From positions 3,038,001 to 3,102,000 of the forward strand of contig NZ_CP107918.1 of the NCBI RefSeq assembly GCF_036014195.1: a stretch of 64,000 nt of DNA, read 5' to 3'. The position numbers were made by a program, and so were the translations under genes. Source of the DNA: Streptomyces sp. NBC_00442. Its GTDB lineage: Bacteria > Actinomycetota > Actinomycetes > Streptomycetales > Streptomycetaceae. Shown here one piece after another: positions 1 to 11,124 of this stretch. Positions within the stretch are counted from its first letter, which is position 1. Every line of letters begins with the position of its first letter. The notes under the pieces are model-generated. The model made no database searches, was not told the DNA's origin, and saw nothing but the letters and a program-made list of their open reading frames with translations.

Positions 1-978
1 GTCCTTCACGGTGACCGACGGCGCGTAGCCGTGCGAGAGCAGGTAGACCTTCGAGCCGTCGACCACGAGGGGCTTGTTGACCTCGACGGTCTTCTGCTGC
101 GACCGGCCCTGGGCGCCCTCGGCGTACGTCAGGTGCGCCTTGAACTCCCGGGCCGTACCCAGCTCGGGGCCGCTGCGCTCGTACGACGCGTCGAAGCGGT
201 CCAGGGTGAAGCTGAAGGGCGCCAAGTCCTCGGTGTCGAAGAGCGAGCCCGAGCGGAAGTCGTCGTACTGGGTGAGGGTGTTGGAGAACCCGTCGCCCTG
301 CACGATGAGCTTGCCGCCCTCGGACTTGAAGAGCTGGCCGGTGGCGAACGCCACCAGGATCACGATCAGCGAGACGTGGAAGATCAGGTTGCCGGCTTCG
401 CGCAGATAGCCCTTCTCCGCGGCGACGGCGTCACCGCTGATCCGGGAGCGGAAGCGGCGCTTCTTGAGCATCGCGAGCGCGGCCTCGCGGACCTGCTCGG
501 GCTCGGCGTCGGTGCGCCACGTCGTGTACGCGGGCAGCCGGGTCAGGCGGCCGGGAGCGGCCGGCGGGAGTCCGCGCAGCTGGCCGACGAACTGCCAGGT
601 GCGCGGCACGATGCAGCCGATGAGCGAGACGAACAGCAGGATGTAGATCGCGGAGAACCACACCGAGCTGTAGACGTGGAACAGGCCGAGCTTCTCGTAG
701 ATCGGCGTGAGGGTGTCGTGCCGCTTCTGGAAGTCGGCGACCTTCATCTCGTCGACGCTGGTCTGCGGGATCAGCGAGCCGGGGATGGCGCCGAGCGACA
801 GCAGGAACAGCAGGATGAGGGCGACCCGCATCGACGTCAGCTGCCGCCAGAACCAGCGGAACCAGCCGATGACGCCGATGCCGACGGGTCCGTTGGACCG
901 TTCCTCGGTGGGGGCGGTGGAGAGCTGTGCCCCGGCCTCGCCGAGGTCGGGCTCCGGAGTCGATTCGGTCTTGCTCAT
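1..978 (-). CDS. resB: Cytochrome c biogenesis protein ResB, C-terminus cut by window edge
   Basis: ResB works with a CcsA/ResC-type partner in System II cytochrome c maturation, moving haem across the membrane and attaching it to apocytochrome c. The first 326 residues are visible and the rest lies left of position 1. Hydrophobic segments lie near residues 50-71, 103-124 and 197-215, the pattern of the ResB N-terminal membrane domain, followed by the start of the large extracytoplasmic domain. The ATG at 978 lies 3 nt after the stop of the ccdA-like gene, so the genes are probably co-transcribed. Its partner CcsB/ResC would be expected just outside the window. Confidence 0.93.
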   Translation of the reverse strand, partial: MSKTESTPEPDLGEAGAQLSTAPTEERSNGPVGIGVIGWFRWFWRQLTSMRVALILLFLLSLGAIPGSLIPQTSVDEMKVADFQKRHDTLTPIYEKLGLFHVYSSVWFSAIYILLFVSLIGCIVPRTWQFVGQLRGLPPAAPGRLTRLPAYTTWRTDAEPEQVREAALAMLKKRRFRSRISGDAVAAEKGYLREAGNLIFHVSLIVILVAFATGQLFKSEGGKLIVQGDGFSNTLTQYDDFRSGSLFDTEDLAPFSFTLDRFDASYERSGPELGTAREFKAHLTYAEGAQGRSQQKTVEVNKPLVVDGSKVYLLSHGYAPSVTVKD

Positions 979-981
979 GCG

Positions 982-1743
982 TCAGACACCCACCTGAAAG
1001 CCTTGGGACCAGCCCTGTACCTGCTGGACGAGCTCCGCCCAAGCGCCGGTGAGCAGCAGCACGCCGGTCACGATCATCATGCCGCCGCCGATCCGCATCA
1101 CCCATACGTAGTGCTTCTTGACCCAGCCGAAGGCGCCGAGCGCCTTGCGGAAGGCGACCGCCGCGAGCACGAACGGCAGCCCGAGGCCGAGACAGTACGC
1201 GACCGTCAGTATCGCCCCGCGGCCGGCACTCGCCTGGTCCATCGCCAGCGCGTTGACCGAGGTGAGCGTGGGGCCCAGGCACGGCGTCCAGCCGATGCCG
1301 AACAGCGCGCCGAGCAGCGGCGCTCCGGCGAGACCGGTCACCGGCCGCTTGTGGACGCGGAATTCGCGCTGGGTCATCCACGGCATGAGGCCCATGAAGA
1401 AGACGCCCATGAGGATCATCAGGACGCCGAGGACCTTCGAGAGCGTGTCGCCGTAGTCCTGGAGGTTCTTGCCGAAGTAGCCGAACAGGGCGCCGCCGGA
1501 GACGAAGACCGCGGTGAAGCCGAGGACGAACAGGCTGGCGCCCGCGACCATCCGGCCGCGCCGCGCCTCGGCCAGGTCGGTGCCGGTGACCCCGGTGACG
1601 TACGAGAGGTAGCCGGGGACCAGGGGCAGTACGCAGGGCGAGAAGAACGAGACGAGGCCGCCGAGCACGGCGACCGGCAGGGCCACGAGAAGGGCCCCGC
1701 TGAAGACCGTCTCGTTCATCGAGCCGACGGCGGCCAGTGCCAT
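982..1743 (-). CDS. ccdA: Cytochrome c biogenesis protein CcdA (thiol-disulfide transmembrane transporter)
   Basis: CcdA passes reducing equivalents from cytoplasmic thioredoxin through the membrane to extracytoplasmic thioredoxin-like proteins that keep apocytochrome haem-binding cysteines reduced. The 253-residue protein is almost entirely hydrophobic, with about six membrane segments. It has the two hallmark Cys-Pro sites of the family, FFSPCVLP (Cys37) and GWTPCLGP (Cys155). The ATG at 1743 is preferred; a GTG one codon upstream (1746) is also in frame. It sits 7 nt after the stop of the tlpA-like gene and just before resB, forming a cytochrome maturation operon. Confidence 0.93.
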   Translation of the reverse strand: MALAAVGSMNETVFSGALLVALPVAVLGGLVSFFSPCVLPLVPGYLSYVTGVTGTDLAEARRGRMVAGASLFVLGFTAVFVSGGALFGYFGKNLQDYGDTLSKVLGVLMILMGVFFMGLMPWMTQREFRVHKRPVTGLAGAPLLGALFGIGWTPCLGPTLTSVNALAMDQASAGRGAILTVAYCLGLGLPFVLAAVAFRKALGAFGWVKKHYVWVMRIGGGMMIVTGVLLLTGAWAELVQQVQGWSQGFQVGV

Positions 1744-1750
1744 CACGCGA

Positions 1751-2359
1751 TCACTTCTCCGCGATCAGCGGGTCGATCATCTGGTGCAGTTTGGTGTCGT
1801 CGAGTGCCATGAGGGCGCGGCCGGCGATCTTTCCGTTCCGGTCGAGGACGATCGTCGACGGAATGGCCTGCGGATTCAGGCTGCCCTTCGGGAAACGCAG
1901 AATGAGCTTGCCGATCGGGTCGTACAGGCTCGGATAGTCGACGCCGAATTCCTTCTCGAACTGCTGGGCCGGGCCCTTGTCCGTGTCGCGGGTATTGATC
2001 CCGACGAACTCGACCCCCTTGGCCTTCGTCTCCTTGGAGACCTTGGCCAGATACGGCGCCTCGGCCCGGCACGGGGCGCACCAGGAACCCCACACATTCA
2101 GCACGACGATCTTGCCCTTGAGGGACGCGACGTCGAGCTGCTTGCCGTCGACGGTCGCACCGGACAGCTCGGGGGCCGCCTGGCGGTTCCCCCGGGCCAC
2201 GGTGGCGATGCCGCCGGTGCCGGTGACGAACTTCGTGTCACCGGAACCACCGGACGTACCACCGGAACCGCAGGCCGTCAGGGTCAGCGCACCGGCGGCC
2301 ACGGCAGCCGCGGCCAGCGTCAGGGTGCGACGGCGTCGGAAAGCAGGACTCACGGACAT
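1751..2359 (-). CDS. TlpA/ResA-family thiol-disulfide reductase lipoprotein
   Basis: This is a membrane-anchored thioredoxin-fold protein likely to reduce apocytochrome c, taking electrons from the CcdA protein encoded next. The 202-residue product has an Arg-rich N-terminus, a hydrophobic core and a lipobox ending LTAC (Cys30), so it should be a lipoprotein. The redox centre is WCAPC at about residues 93-97 within the TlpA/AhpC-TSA fold. A longer in-frame reading exists upstream, but the ATG at 2359 directly precedes the signal peptide. It is the ResA-like member of the resB-ccdA cluster; exact subfamily assignment is inferred from context. Confidence 0.9.
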   Translation of the reverse strand: MSVSPAFRRRRTLTLAAAAVAAGALTLTACGSGGTSGGSGDTKFVTGTGGIATVARGNRQAAPELSGATVDGKQLDVASLKGKIVVLNVWGSWCAPCRAEAPYLAKVSKETKAKGVEFVGINTRDTDKGPAQQFEKEFGVDYPSLYDPIGKLILRFPKGSLNPQAIPSTIVLDRNGKIAGRALMALDDTKLHQMIDPLIAEK

Positions 2360-2436
2360 GTGAAAAGTTTCGCATGGCGGATTCGGGGATCTTGCGCGCC
2401 CCCCTGCATGCCCGTAAAGCCCCTTGTCAGGAAGGC

Positions 2437-3714
2437 CTAAACGGACTTCATGAACGTGTTCCAGCCACCGGCAGGAGCCTGCCCCACGCCCAGCGTACGG
2501 AGCTTGGCGAGCACCTTCGGGTCCTGTACGTCGAGCCAGTCGCAGTACTGCTTGAAGGAGACGAGCCTCACATCCTTCTTCGCGTCCCGCTGCGCCACGA
2601 TGCCCTTGAAGGCCTCTTCGACGGCGTCCATGTAGATGCCACCGTTCCACTGTTCGAAGTGGTTTCCGATGTAGAACGGCGCGCGATTGGATTCGTAGGC
2701 GCGCTTGAATCCGGCGAGATATGCCTCGGTGGCCTGCTTGCGCCAGCCCGGGTAGTTGGCCGGCGGCGCCTTGGTCGAATTCTTGGACTGGTTGGCGAGG
2801 ATGTTGTAGTCCATCGACAGGACCTGGAACGAGTGCCCGGGGAAGGGTATTTGCTGGAGCGGCAGGTCCCACAGGCCGTGCCGCTTGACCGGCCACACCT
2901 GGGTGCCGCCGGGCGAGGAGGCGTCGTAGCGCCAGCCCAGCTTCTGCGCGGTGGGCAGCAGGTTGTCCTGGCCGAGCAGACAGGGGGTGCGGCCGCCGGC
3001 GAGTTCGCGCTTGTAGTCGAACGGGAGCGGGTCCTCGTCCGTCCAGCCGGTGTTGGTCTTCCACTGGGTGACGAAGTCGATCGCCTGGTCTATCTCGCTC
3101 TGCCACTGGGCGGCGGTCCAGTGCTCGACCGTGCCGCGTCCGGTGCAGAAGTGACCGTTGAAGTGCGTGCCTATCTCGTGGCCGTCGGTCCAGGCCTGGC
3201 GGACGTACTTCAGCGTCTCCTTGATGTGCGGGTCGGAGAGGTAGCCGATGTCGGAGGCGCCGACGGCGTTGTTCGGCGGCCGGTAGAGGCGCTTCTTGGC
3301 CTCGGGCAGCAGATACAGGCCGGAGAGGAAGAACGTCATCCCCGCGCCGTGGTCCTTGGCGAGCTGGAGGAAGCGGGGGAACAGGCCGTTGCCGACCTCG
3401 CCCGCGCCGTCCCAGGAGAAGATGACGAACTGCGGCGGGGTCTCGCCGGGCTGGAGCGGGACGGGCTTGTCGGGCTGGTGCGGCTGCTTGCCGGTGTCGG
3501 CGGTGGAACCGTCGCCTATCAGTTTGGCGTCGGCCTTCTTGGCGGCCGGATCGCCGCCCTTGTCGCCCTTGCCGCTGTCGCCGCCCGAGCCGCTGCCGCC
3601 CGAACTGCCGCATCCGGCGAGGCCGGCCGCCGTGGCGGCTCCCAGTCCCAGTCCCAGCATGCCCCTTCGGCTGAAGTTCCGTCCGTTCTCCCGCATACGC
3701 CCGTCCGTTCCCAT
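2437..3714 (-). CDS. Tat-exported polysaccharide deacetylase (NodB-homology) lipoprotein
   Basis: It probably removes acetyl groups from a cell-wall or extracellular polysaccharide. The N-terminus has a twin-arginine motif (FSRRGMLG) followed by a lipobox ending LAGC (Cys35 from this start), so it should be a Tat-dependent lipoprotein. A Gly/Ser/Lys-rich linker leads into a NodB-type domain with the catalytic aspartate in SWDGA and the metal-binding His pair in THFNGH. Two ATGs are possible (3714 and 3696); both precede the signal. Length is 425 residues. The substrate is unknown. It is separated from the tlpA-like gene by 77 nt and may or may not be in the same transcript. Confidence 0.85.
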   Translation of the reverse strand: MGTDGRMRENGRNFSRRGMLGLGLGAATAAGLAGCGSSGGSGSGGDSGKGDKGGDPAAKKADAKLIGDGSTADTGKQPHQPDKPVPLQPGETPPQFVIFSWDGAGEVGNGLFPRFLQLAKDHGAGMTFFLSGLYLLPEAKKRLYRPPNNAVGASDIGYLSDPHIKETLKYVRQAWTDGHEIGTHFNGHFCTGRGTVEHWTAAQWQSEIDQAIDFVTQWKTNTGWTDEDPLPFDYKRELAGGRTPCLLGQDNLLPTAQKLGWRYDASSPGGTQVWPVKRHGLWDLPLQQIPFPGHSFQVLSMDYNILANQSKNSTKAPPANYPGWRKQATEAYLAGFKRAYESNRAPFYIGNHFEQWNGGIYMDAVEEAFKGIVAQRDAKKDVRLVSFKQYCDWLDVQDPKVLAKLRTLGVGQAPAGGWNTFMKSV

Positions 3715-3913
3715 CGCGTCGCACCGTCGTCTCGTCGTCCTCGAACCCAAGCGCGTCACCGCAGTTGGGCGATGTGTGAGATGCCAGGAGAAACCGGGGT
3801 GGTTCCCCACAGCTCGCACAAATCTTCGTAAACCGTACGAGATGAGGAGTGCGGGTCGAGGGGGCGGGGGGTGGGGATCGCGTGAACACCGGGGCGGACG
3901 GGGTGGTCCGGCG

Positions 3914-3939
3914 GGCCGGCCGGAGCACTCCGGCCGGCC
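3914..3939 (-). terminator. Hairpin after the hemL-phosphatase operon
   Basis: A perfect 12-bp inverted repeat (GGCCGGCCGGAG and its complement, separated by 2 nt) lies just past the stop of the histidine phosphatase gene at 3947. There is no T-tract, as is usual in Streptomyces. It is placed to end the minus-strand hemL-phosphatase transcript. Confidence 0.65.
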
Positions 3940-3946
3940 GCGGACG

Positions 3947-4639
3947 TCAGGCGCCGAAGGCCTTCGACGTGCCCTTGACCGGCTTGGCGCCGGCCAGCAG
4001 ATGCGCCGGTACGAGATCGCGCGCGGGTTCGCTGTAGCCCACGGACACGATCCGGTCGCCCTGATAGGTGAAGCTGGTCAGCGAGGCCAGCGTGCACTGC
4101 CGCTTGCGGGGGTCGTGCCACAGGCGTCGCTTCTCGACGAAGCTACGCAGGATCCAGATCGGCAGCTGGTGACTGACGCACACCGCCTCGTGGCCGCGGG
4201 CCGCGTCCCGCGCCGCGTCGAGCGCGCCCATCATCCGGACGACCTGCTCGACGTAGGGCTCGCCCCACGACGGGCGGAACGGGTTGGTCAGGTGCTTCCA
4301 GTTGGCGGGCTTGCGCAGGGCGCCGTCACCTACTCCGAAGGTCTTGCCCTCGAAGACGTTGCCCGCCTCGATCAGACGCGGGTCGGTGCCCAGGTCGAGG
4401 CCGTGCGCCTTGGCGATCGGGGTGGCCGTCTCCTGGGCGCGCTCCAGCGGGGAGGCGACGACATGGGTGATGTCGCGGCCGGCCAGGTGCTCGGCGACCC
4501 GGTCGGCCATCTCGCGGCCGAGTTCCGAGAGGTGGTAGCCGGGGCGGCGCCCGTAGAGCACGCCGTCCGGGTTGTGCACCTCGCCGTGGCGCATCAGGTG
4601 AACCACGGTCAGTTCGTTTCCTGCGGTGTTCTCGCTCAT
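3947..4639 (-). CDS. Histidine phosphatase family protein (phosphoglycerate mutase-like)
   Basis: This is a 230-residue member of the branch-1 histidine phosphatase superfamily. The N-terminal catalytic motif LMRHGE carries the phospho-accepting His, and the second catalytic His is in VSHQLPIW. The true substrate is unknown; the mutase label is only by family. The ATG at 4639 overlaps the hemL stop (ATGA), so the two are translationally coupled. The coupling to hemL is common in Streptomyces, but no biochemical link is known to me. A longer open reading upstream in this frame only shadows hemL. Confidence 0.9.
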   Translation of the reverse strand: MSENTAGNELTVVHLMRHGEVHNPDGVLYGRRPGYHLSELGREMADRVAEHLAGRDITHVVASPLERAQETATPIAKAHGLDLGTDPRLIEAGNVFEGKTFGVGDGALRKPANWKHLTNPFRPSWGEPYVEQVVRMMGALDAARDAARGHEAVCVSHQLPIWILRSFVEKRRLWHDPRKRQCTLASLTSFTYQGDRIVSVGYSEPARDLVPAHLLAGAKPVKGTSKAFGA

Positions 4640-5958
4640 GCCGTGGCCTCCGCTGCGGCGCGGGCCGCTGCGGGCAGCGCAGCCGCGATGCGCTCGATCG
4701 CGCGCTCGTCGTGGGCGGTCGACACGAACCAGGACTCGAACGCCGAGGGCGGCAGATAGACGCCCTGCGACAGCATCGAGTGGAAGAACCCGTTGAAGCG
4801 GAAGGACTCCTGCTTCTTCGCGTCGTCGTAGTTGCGGACCTCGTCGGCCGTGAAGAAGACGGAGAACATGTTGCTCGCCGTCTGCAGCCGGTGGGCCACG
4901 CCCTCCTTGCTGAGCGCGCCGGTGACGAGCCCCTGGATCTCCCGCGAGACGGCGTCGACCTTCACGTACGCCGCGTCGTCGAGCAGCCGCAGCTGGGCGA
5001 GGCCCGCGGCGGTGGCGATCGGGTTCCCCGACAGGGTGCCCGCCTGGTAGACGGGGCCCGCCGGAGCGAGGTGGCCCATCACATCGGCGCGGCCGCCGAA
5101 CGCCGCGGCCGGGAAGCCGCCGCCCATGACCTTGCCGAACGTCATGAGGTCCGGCGTGACGCCGTCGATCCCGAACCAGCCCGCCTTCGAGGTACGGAAA
5201 CCGGTCATCACCTCGTCGGAGATGTAGAGCGCGCCGTTCTTGGCACAGGCCGCCTTGAGACCGGCGTTGAAGCCGTCGGCGGGCGGGACGACGCCCATGT
5301 TGCCGGGCGAGGCCTCGGTGATCACACAGGCGATCTCGCCCGGGTTGGCGTGGAACGCCGCGTGCACCGCGTCCAGGTCGTTGTAGGGCAGCACGATCGT
5401 GTCGCCGGCCTGGGCGCCGGTCACCCCGGGGGTGTCGGGAAGGCCGAAGGTGGCGACCCCGGAACCGGCGGCGGCGAGCAGCGCGTCCACATGACCGTGG
5501 TAGCAGCCGGCGAACTTGATCACCTTGGCGCGGCCCGTGAAGCCGCGGGCCAGGCGGATCGCGGACATGGTCGCCTCGGTGCCCGAGGACACCAGACGGA
5601 CCTGCTCGACCGGCTCGATCCGGGCCACGATCTCCTCGGCGAGCGCGACCTCTCCCTCGCCGGGCGTGCCGAAGGAGGTGCCGCGGGCGACGGCCTCCTG
5701 CGCGGCTGCGACGACCTCGGGGTGCGCGTGCCCGAGGATCATCGGGCCCCACGAGCACACCAGGTCGACGTATTCGCGCCCGTCGGCATCGGTCAGGTAG
5801 GGCCCCGTACCGGACACCATGAACCGGGGCGTACCGCCCACGGCCCGGAAGGCTCGGACGGGGGAGTTCACACCGCCGGGCGTCACGGCGGACGCACGGT
5901 CGAAGAGGTTCTGCGAAACTGGGGCGTCGTATTCGTACGGATAGCTCACACCCGCCAT
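4636..5958 (-). CDS. hemL: Glutamate-1-semialdehyde 2,1-aminomutase
   Basis: HemL converts glutamate-1-semialdehyde to 5-aminolevulinate, the step after HemA in the C5 haem pathway. It is a 440-residue PLP enzyme of aminotransferase class III. The PLP lysine is K276 in TFGKVMGGG and the cofactor-binding aspartate is in SDEVMTGF. The N-terminal segment with [12 protein letters not shown] is typical of HemL. The gene stands about 47 kb from the hemA-C-D-B cluster in this window and forms a two-gene operon with the histidine phosphatase. Confidence 0.97.
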   Translation of the reverse strand: MAGVSYPYEYDAPVSQNLFDRASAVTPGGVNSPVRAFRAVGGTPRFMVSGTGPYLTDADGREYVDLVCSWGPMILGHAHPEVVAAAQEAVARGTSFGTPGEGEVALAEEIVARIEPVEQVRLVSSGTEATMSAIRLARGFTGRAKVIKFAGCYHGHVDALLAAAGSGVATFGLPDTPGVTGAQAGDTIVLPYNDLDAVHAAFHANPGEIACVITEASPGNMGVVPPADGFNAGLKAACAKNGALYISDEVMTGFRTSKAGWFGIDGVTPDLMTFGKVMGGGFPAAAFGGRADVMGHLAPAGPVYQAGTLSGNPIATAAGLAQLRLLDDAAYVKVDAVSREIQGLVTGALSKEGVAHRLQTASNMFSVFFTADEVRNYDDAKKQESFRFNGFFHSMLSQGVYLPPSAFESWFVSTAHDERAIERIAAALPAAARAAAEATA

Positions 5959-6123
5959 GGTGGCAGAGGCCCGGACGTTCTTGCGGACCGGTGTTTCACC
6001 GCACCCGCGCTGGGGAGGTCAGTGACACGATGATCCGCAGATGATCGAGTTGCATCGGCGGATGATCGGGTTGCGCGGTGGGGCGCGCGCCGCATACAAA
6101 GCAGTCGGGCTACAAGCAGTCGG

Positions 6124-6735
6124 GTGAAGGATATGCATCGCGGTGGCGGACTGGGCGAAGGGACCGACGACCGGGGTCCCGAGCGCGCCCACCGTCGGGG
6201 ACGGCACCGGCGACGCGACGCCCAGGACCGGCTCGACCGGGTCGCTGGCGCCGCAGGAGCGGGGAACGCCGCAGGGGCGGGGAACGGAAGTGGCCGGATG
6301 GGGGTGACCTACAAGTACTTCGGCGCGCCGGACGGCGCGACGGCCGCCCGGGTGCCCGTCACCATGCGCCCCGAGGAACTCGGCGGTGACGAACTGGGCA
6401 TGGGCGGCATGTTCACCAAGATCAAGCCGGAGACGATGGCCGCGATGGTCCTCACCGGCATTCAGGGCATACCCCTGCACAAGGTCCCACCCCTGGAACT
6501 CGTCGTGCTCCACCCCGACTACGCGGTGGTCAAGCTCCCCATGACGGTCGTCGACCCGCTGCGCGGCGTCGGGGAGGAATCGGTGGGCGCCGCCGCCTTC
6601 ATCTGGTCCACGGTCCCCGACCGCGGCGGCCCGCGTGACGCCTACAACGTGTACCAACTCCTGCACGAATGGCAGGACTTCTCGCACCGGCTGCACGAGG
6701 CGGGGCACCAGCCGTACTGCCTGGTCTGGCCCTGA
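6124..6735 (+). CDS. Conserved hypothetical protein
   Basis: I do not recognise a named domain. The 203-residue product has a low-complexity Gly/Arg-rich first 60 residues. A well-ordered C-terminal part follows from about residue 60 (the MGVTYKYFGAPDG stretch), with alternating hydrophobic strands and an acidic/aromatic end. The start is uncertain: GTG 6124, ATG 6133 and the later ATG in front of GVTYKYF at about 6300 are all in frame, and no strong ribosome site decides between them. The antisense reading of similar length looks less protein-like. It stands alone between hemL (divergent) and the molybdenum block. Confidence 0.6.
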   Translation: MKDMHRGGGLGEGTDDRGPERAHRRGRHRRRDAQDRLDRVAGAAGAGNAAGAGNGSGRMGVTYKYFGAPDGATAARVPVTMRPEELGGDELGMGGMFTKIKPETMAAMVLTGIQGIPLHKVPPLELVVLHPDYAVVKLPMTVVDPLRGVGEESVGAAAFIWSTVPDRGGPRDAYNVYQLLHEWQDFSHRLHEAGHQPYCLVWP

Positions 6736-6945
6736 CCCTCCGGAGCCGTCCGCCGTACGGTCGCCCCAGCGGCGCTACCGAGCCGCAGGCGCCCGGCCTG
6801 CGGGAACGCCCCGAGGGGCGCGGCGAGGGCCCGGCCGAGGGGTTTGGTGAGGGGCTGGGCGAGGGGACGGGCGAACCGCTTGGCGACCGGCTTGGACCTT
6901 CGTCCATTCGGGCCCTCAAGTGCGGTGTACTTTCCGACGGACTCT

Positions 6946-6975
6946 TTGTATATGCGGCGTGAAGGCGCCTATCTT
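6946..6975 (+). promoter_or_regulatory. Candidate promoter of the HTH-Mop regulator gene
   Basis: TTGTAT (6946-6951) and TATCTT (6970-6975) are separated by 18 nt. Position +1 would fall at or next to the ATG at 6983, which suggests a leaderless mRNA. Read by eye only. Confidence 0.4.
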
Positions 6976-6982
6976 GTCGCAC

Positions 6983-7378
6983 ATGCAGTCCTACACCATC
7001 GGCCAGGCAGCGCGTCTGCTCGGCGTCAGCCCCGACACCGTGCGCCGCTGGGCCGACGGCGGCCGCGTCACGACCCATCGTGACGAAGGCGGCCGCCGAC
7101 TCATCGACGGGCGGGACCTGGCCGCTTTCTCCATCGAGGTCGGCCAGTCCTCCAACGGCGAGGAGGAGGTGCCCTACACCTCCGCCCGCAACGCCTTCCC
7201 CGGCATCGTCACCGCCGTCAAGCTCGGTGACGTCGCCGCCCAGGTCGAGATCCAGGCCGGCCCGCACCGCCTGGTCTCCCTCCTGACCCGGGAGGCCGTC
7301 GAAGAGCTGGGCCTTGAGGTGGGCATGCAGGCCATCGCACGCGTGAAATCCACCAACGTGCACATCGACCGCACCTAG
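6983..7378 (+). CDS. MerR/BldC-like HTH protein with C-terminal molybdate-binding (Mop/TOBE) domain
   Basis: The 131-residue protein joins an N-terminal MerR/excisionase-type helix-turn-helix (residues 1-50, with IGQAARLLGVSPDTVRRWAD) to a Mop/TOBE domain (about 65-131, with NAFPGIVTAVKLGDVAAQVEI). Mop domains bind molybdate or tungstate. It lies just upstream of modA, so the natural inference is a molybdate-responsive regulator or storage protein of the mod genes. This differs from the classic ModE layout. The ATG at 6983 gives the HTH its usual start; it may be leaderless. Confidence 0.85.
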   Translation: MQSYTIGQAARLLGVSPDTVRRWADGGRVTTHRDEGGRRLIDGRDLAAFSIEVGQSSNGEEEVPYTSARNAFPGIVTAVKLGDVAAQVEIQAGPHRLVSLLTREAVEELGLEVGMQAIARVKSTNVHIDRT

Positions 7379-7519
7379 GTCGAGAACAGGCCAGTCACGT
7401 ACGTCCCCGCGGCGTCGCCCCTTCCCCCCGCTTCCACGGGCATCCGGCAACGGAGATCCGGTCAGGGGAAGCCCTCACCTCCCGGCGCGGCTCGTCAAGC
7501 ATCCGAAGGAGCTCCACCC

Positions 7520-8344
7520 ATGTCCGTCATGGCTCTCAGCGCACAGCGCCGCCGCGCCGCCGCGGCCGTCGTCTCCGCCGCCCTGCTCATCCCGCTCGCC
7601 GCGGCCTGCGGCAGCGACAAGGACAGCGGGAGCGGCACGACCGCCTCGCCGTCCGGCAGCGCCGCCTCCACCCCGAAGGCCGCGCAGCTGACCGTGCTCG
7701 CCGCGTCCTCGCTCACGGACGTCTTCAAGGCGGCCGGTGCCGCCTACGAGAAGGAGCACCCGGGCACCAAGGTGACGTTCTCCTTCGCCGGTTCGCAGGA
7801 GCTCGCAGCCCAGGTCAAGCAGGGCGCTCCCGCCGACGCCCTGGTGACCGCCGACACCAAGACCATGGACGGCCTCAAGGCCGATGTGAACGACTCGTCG
7901 ATCATCGCCAAGAACCGTCTGGTCATCGCAACCGACAAGGGCAACCCGAAGAAGGTCGAGGGCCTCAAGAACCTGTCCGACACCAACCTGAAGGTCGTCC
8001 TCGCGGCCCCCGAGGTTCCCGTCGGCCGCTACAGCAAGCAGGTTCTCGACGCGCAGCACCTCACGGTGAAGCCGGTCTCCCAGGAGCCCAACGTCCGCGC
8101 CGTGCTGTCCAAGGTGGAACTGGGCGAGGCCGACGCCGGCATCGTCTACAAGACCGATGCCGCCTCCGCCAAGGGCAAGGTCGACACCGTCGACATCCCC
8201 GACGCGCAGAACGCCGTGGCCCAGTACCCCGCCGCCACCCTCAAGACGTCGAAGAACGCCGACGCCGCCGCCGCGTTCGTGAAGTGGCTGTCCTCCCCCG
8301 AGGCCCAGAAGATCCTCGCGGACGCGGGCTTCCAGAAGCCGTAA
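7520..8344 (+). CDS. modA: Molybdate ABC transporter substrate-binding lipoprotein
   Basis: ModA captures molybdate or tungstate outside the cell and delivers it to the ModBC transporter. The 274-residue precursor has a signal peptide with lipobox AAAC near residue 30, then a Ser/Gly linker. The periplasmic-binding fold begins at [13 protein letters not shown], a typical ModA start, and the motif [12 protein letters not shown] follows. The ATG at 7520 follows an AAGGAG ribosome site. It is followed by a hairpin and then the modBC fusion gene. Confidence 0.95.
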   Translation: MSVMALSAQRRRAAAAVVSAALLIPLAAACGSDKDSGSGTTASPSGSAASTPKAAQLTVLAASSLTDVFKAAGAAYEKEHPGTKVTFSFAGSQELAAQVKQGAPADALVTADTKTMDGLKADVNDSSIIAKNRLVIATDKGNPKKVEGLKNLSDTNLKVVLAAPEVPVGRYSKQVLDAQHLTVKPVSQEPNVRAVLSKVELGEADAGIVYKTDAASAKGKVDTVDIPDAQNAVAQYPAATLKTSKNADAAAAFVKWLSSPEAQKILADAGFQKP

Positions 8345-8383
8345 CCGGCCCGCTCCCCTGGCCGCTCCAGCTCCATCTCCCTT

Positions 8384-8433
8384 GCGGGGCCCGCCCGTTC
8401 GCCGCCCGTCCGCAGCGGGCGGGCGGGCCCCGC
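8384..8433 (+). terminator. Hairpin between modA and modBC
   Basis: A perfect 14-bp inverted repeat (arms 8384-8397 and 8420-8433, beginning GCGGGGCCCG) with a 22-nt loop lies between modA and the permease-ATPase gene. It could end part of the transcript or stabilise the modA 3' end. That would give more binding protein than transporter, as is common for ABC systems. Confidence 0.6.
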
Positions 8434-8455
8434 CATCAGGACTCCGGGGAACCCC

Positions 8456-10567
<2,112 letters not shown>

Positions 10568-10640
10568 GCCGGCGCCCCTAGACTGGCTGCCCGGGGCGAC
10601 AGGCACGGCCACCATGCCGGGGAGAAGACGGGAGACGACG

Positions 10641-10991
10641 GTGACGACGAGCGGCATCGACCCGTCGACCGAGGTGCTCGGCGAGGCAGCGGGCGTCTTC
10701 GGACTCCTTGCCTCGCCCGCGCGGCTGCACATCATGTGGGCGCTGAGCCACGGCGAGTCCGATGTGTCGGGTCTGGCCGAGAGGGTCGGCGGTGCGCTGC
10801 CGGCCGTCAGTCAGCATCTGGCGAAGCTGAAGCTCGCGGGACTCGTGCGGTCACGGCGGGAGGGACGCCGCGTGGTCTATCTCGTGGACGATCCGGATGT
10901 GGCCCAGATGGTGCGCTGGCTGGTCGCGCGGCTGGGCGGGGGCGTCAAGCTGCCGGGACCGTCGGGGCTCGTCCGTGACCTGGGCGCCTGA
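10641..10991 (+). CDS. ArsR/SmtB-family metal-sensing transcriptional regulator
   Basis: This is a 116-residue winged-helix repressor of the ArsR family, with the core LASPARLHIMWALSHGESDVSGLAERVGGALPAVSQHLAKLK (helix-turn-helix at about 40-62, shown here only as the family signature in short form: SQHLAKL) and a wing ending RVVYLVDD. The metal-sensing residues cannot be assigned with confidence. The GTG at 10641 has a GGGAG site 6 nt upstream; an ATG at 10614 is an alternative. It precedes a Mg2+-type P-ATPase by 133 nt, so it may control that gene. Confidence 0.88.
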   Translation: MTTSGIDPSTEVLGEAAGVFGLLASPARLHIMWALSHGESDVSGLAERVGGALPAVSQHLAKLKLAGLVRSRREGRRVVYLVDDPDVAQMVRWLVARLGGGVKLPGPSGLVRDLGA

Positions 10992-11124
10992 GCGGGTCAC
11001 TCCGCCGCATCCGGCGCGCTCTTCTCGTTCTCCGCGGTCTTCGGCGGGTTTCTCGTCGCGCTCTTCGTCGCGCCCCGCTCATCTTTCGCGTACGCGTTCT
11101 CTGCAGTTGTCAAGGAGCACTCCG

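Noticed and set aside
31..1812. 593-residue plus-strand frame
   Set aside because: Antisense to resB and ccdA, low-complexity composition.
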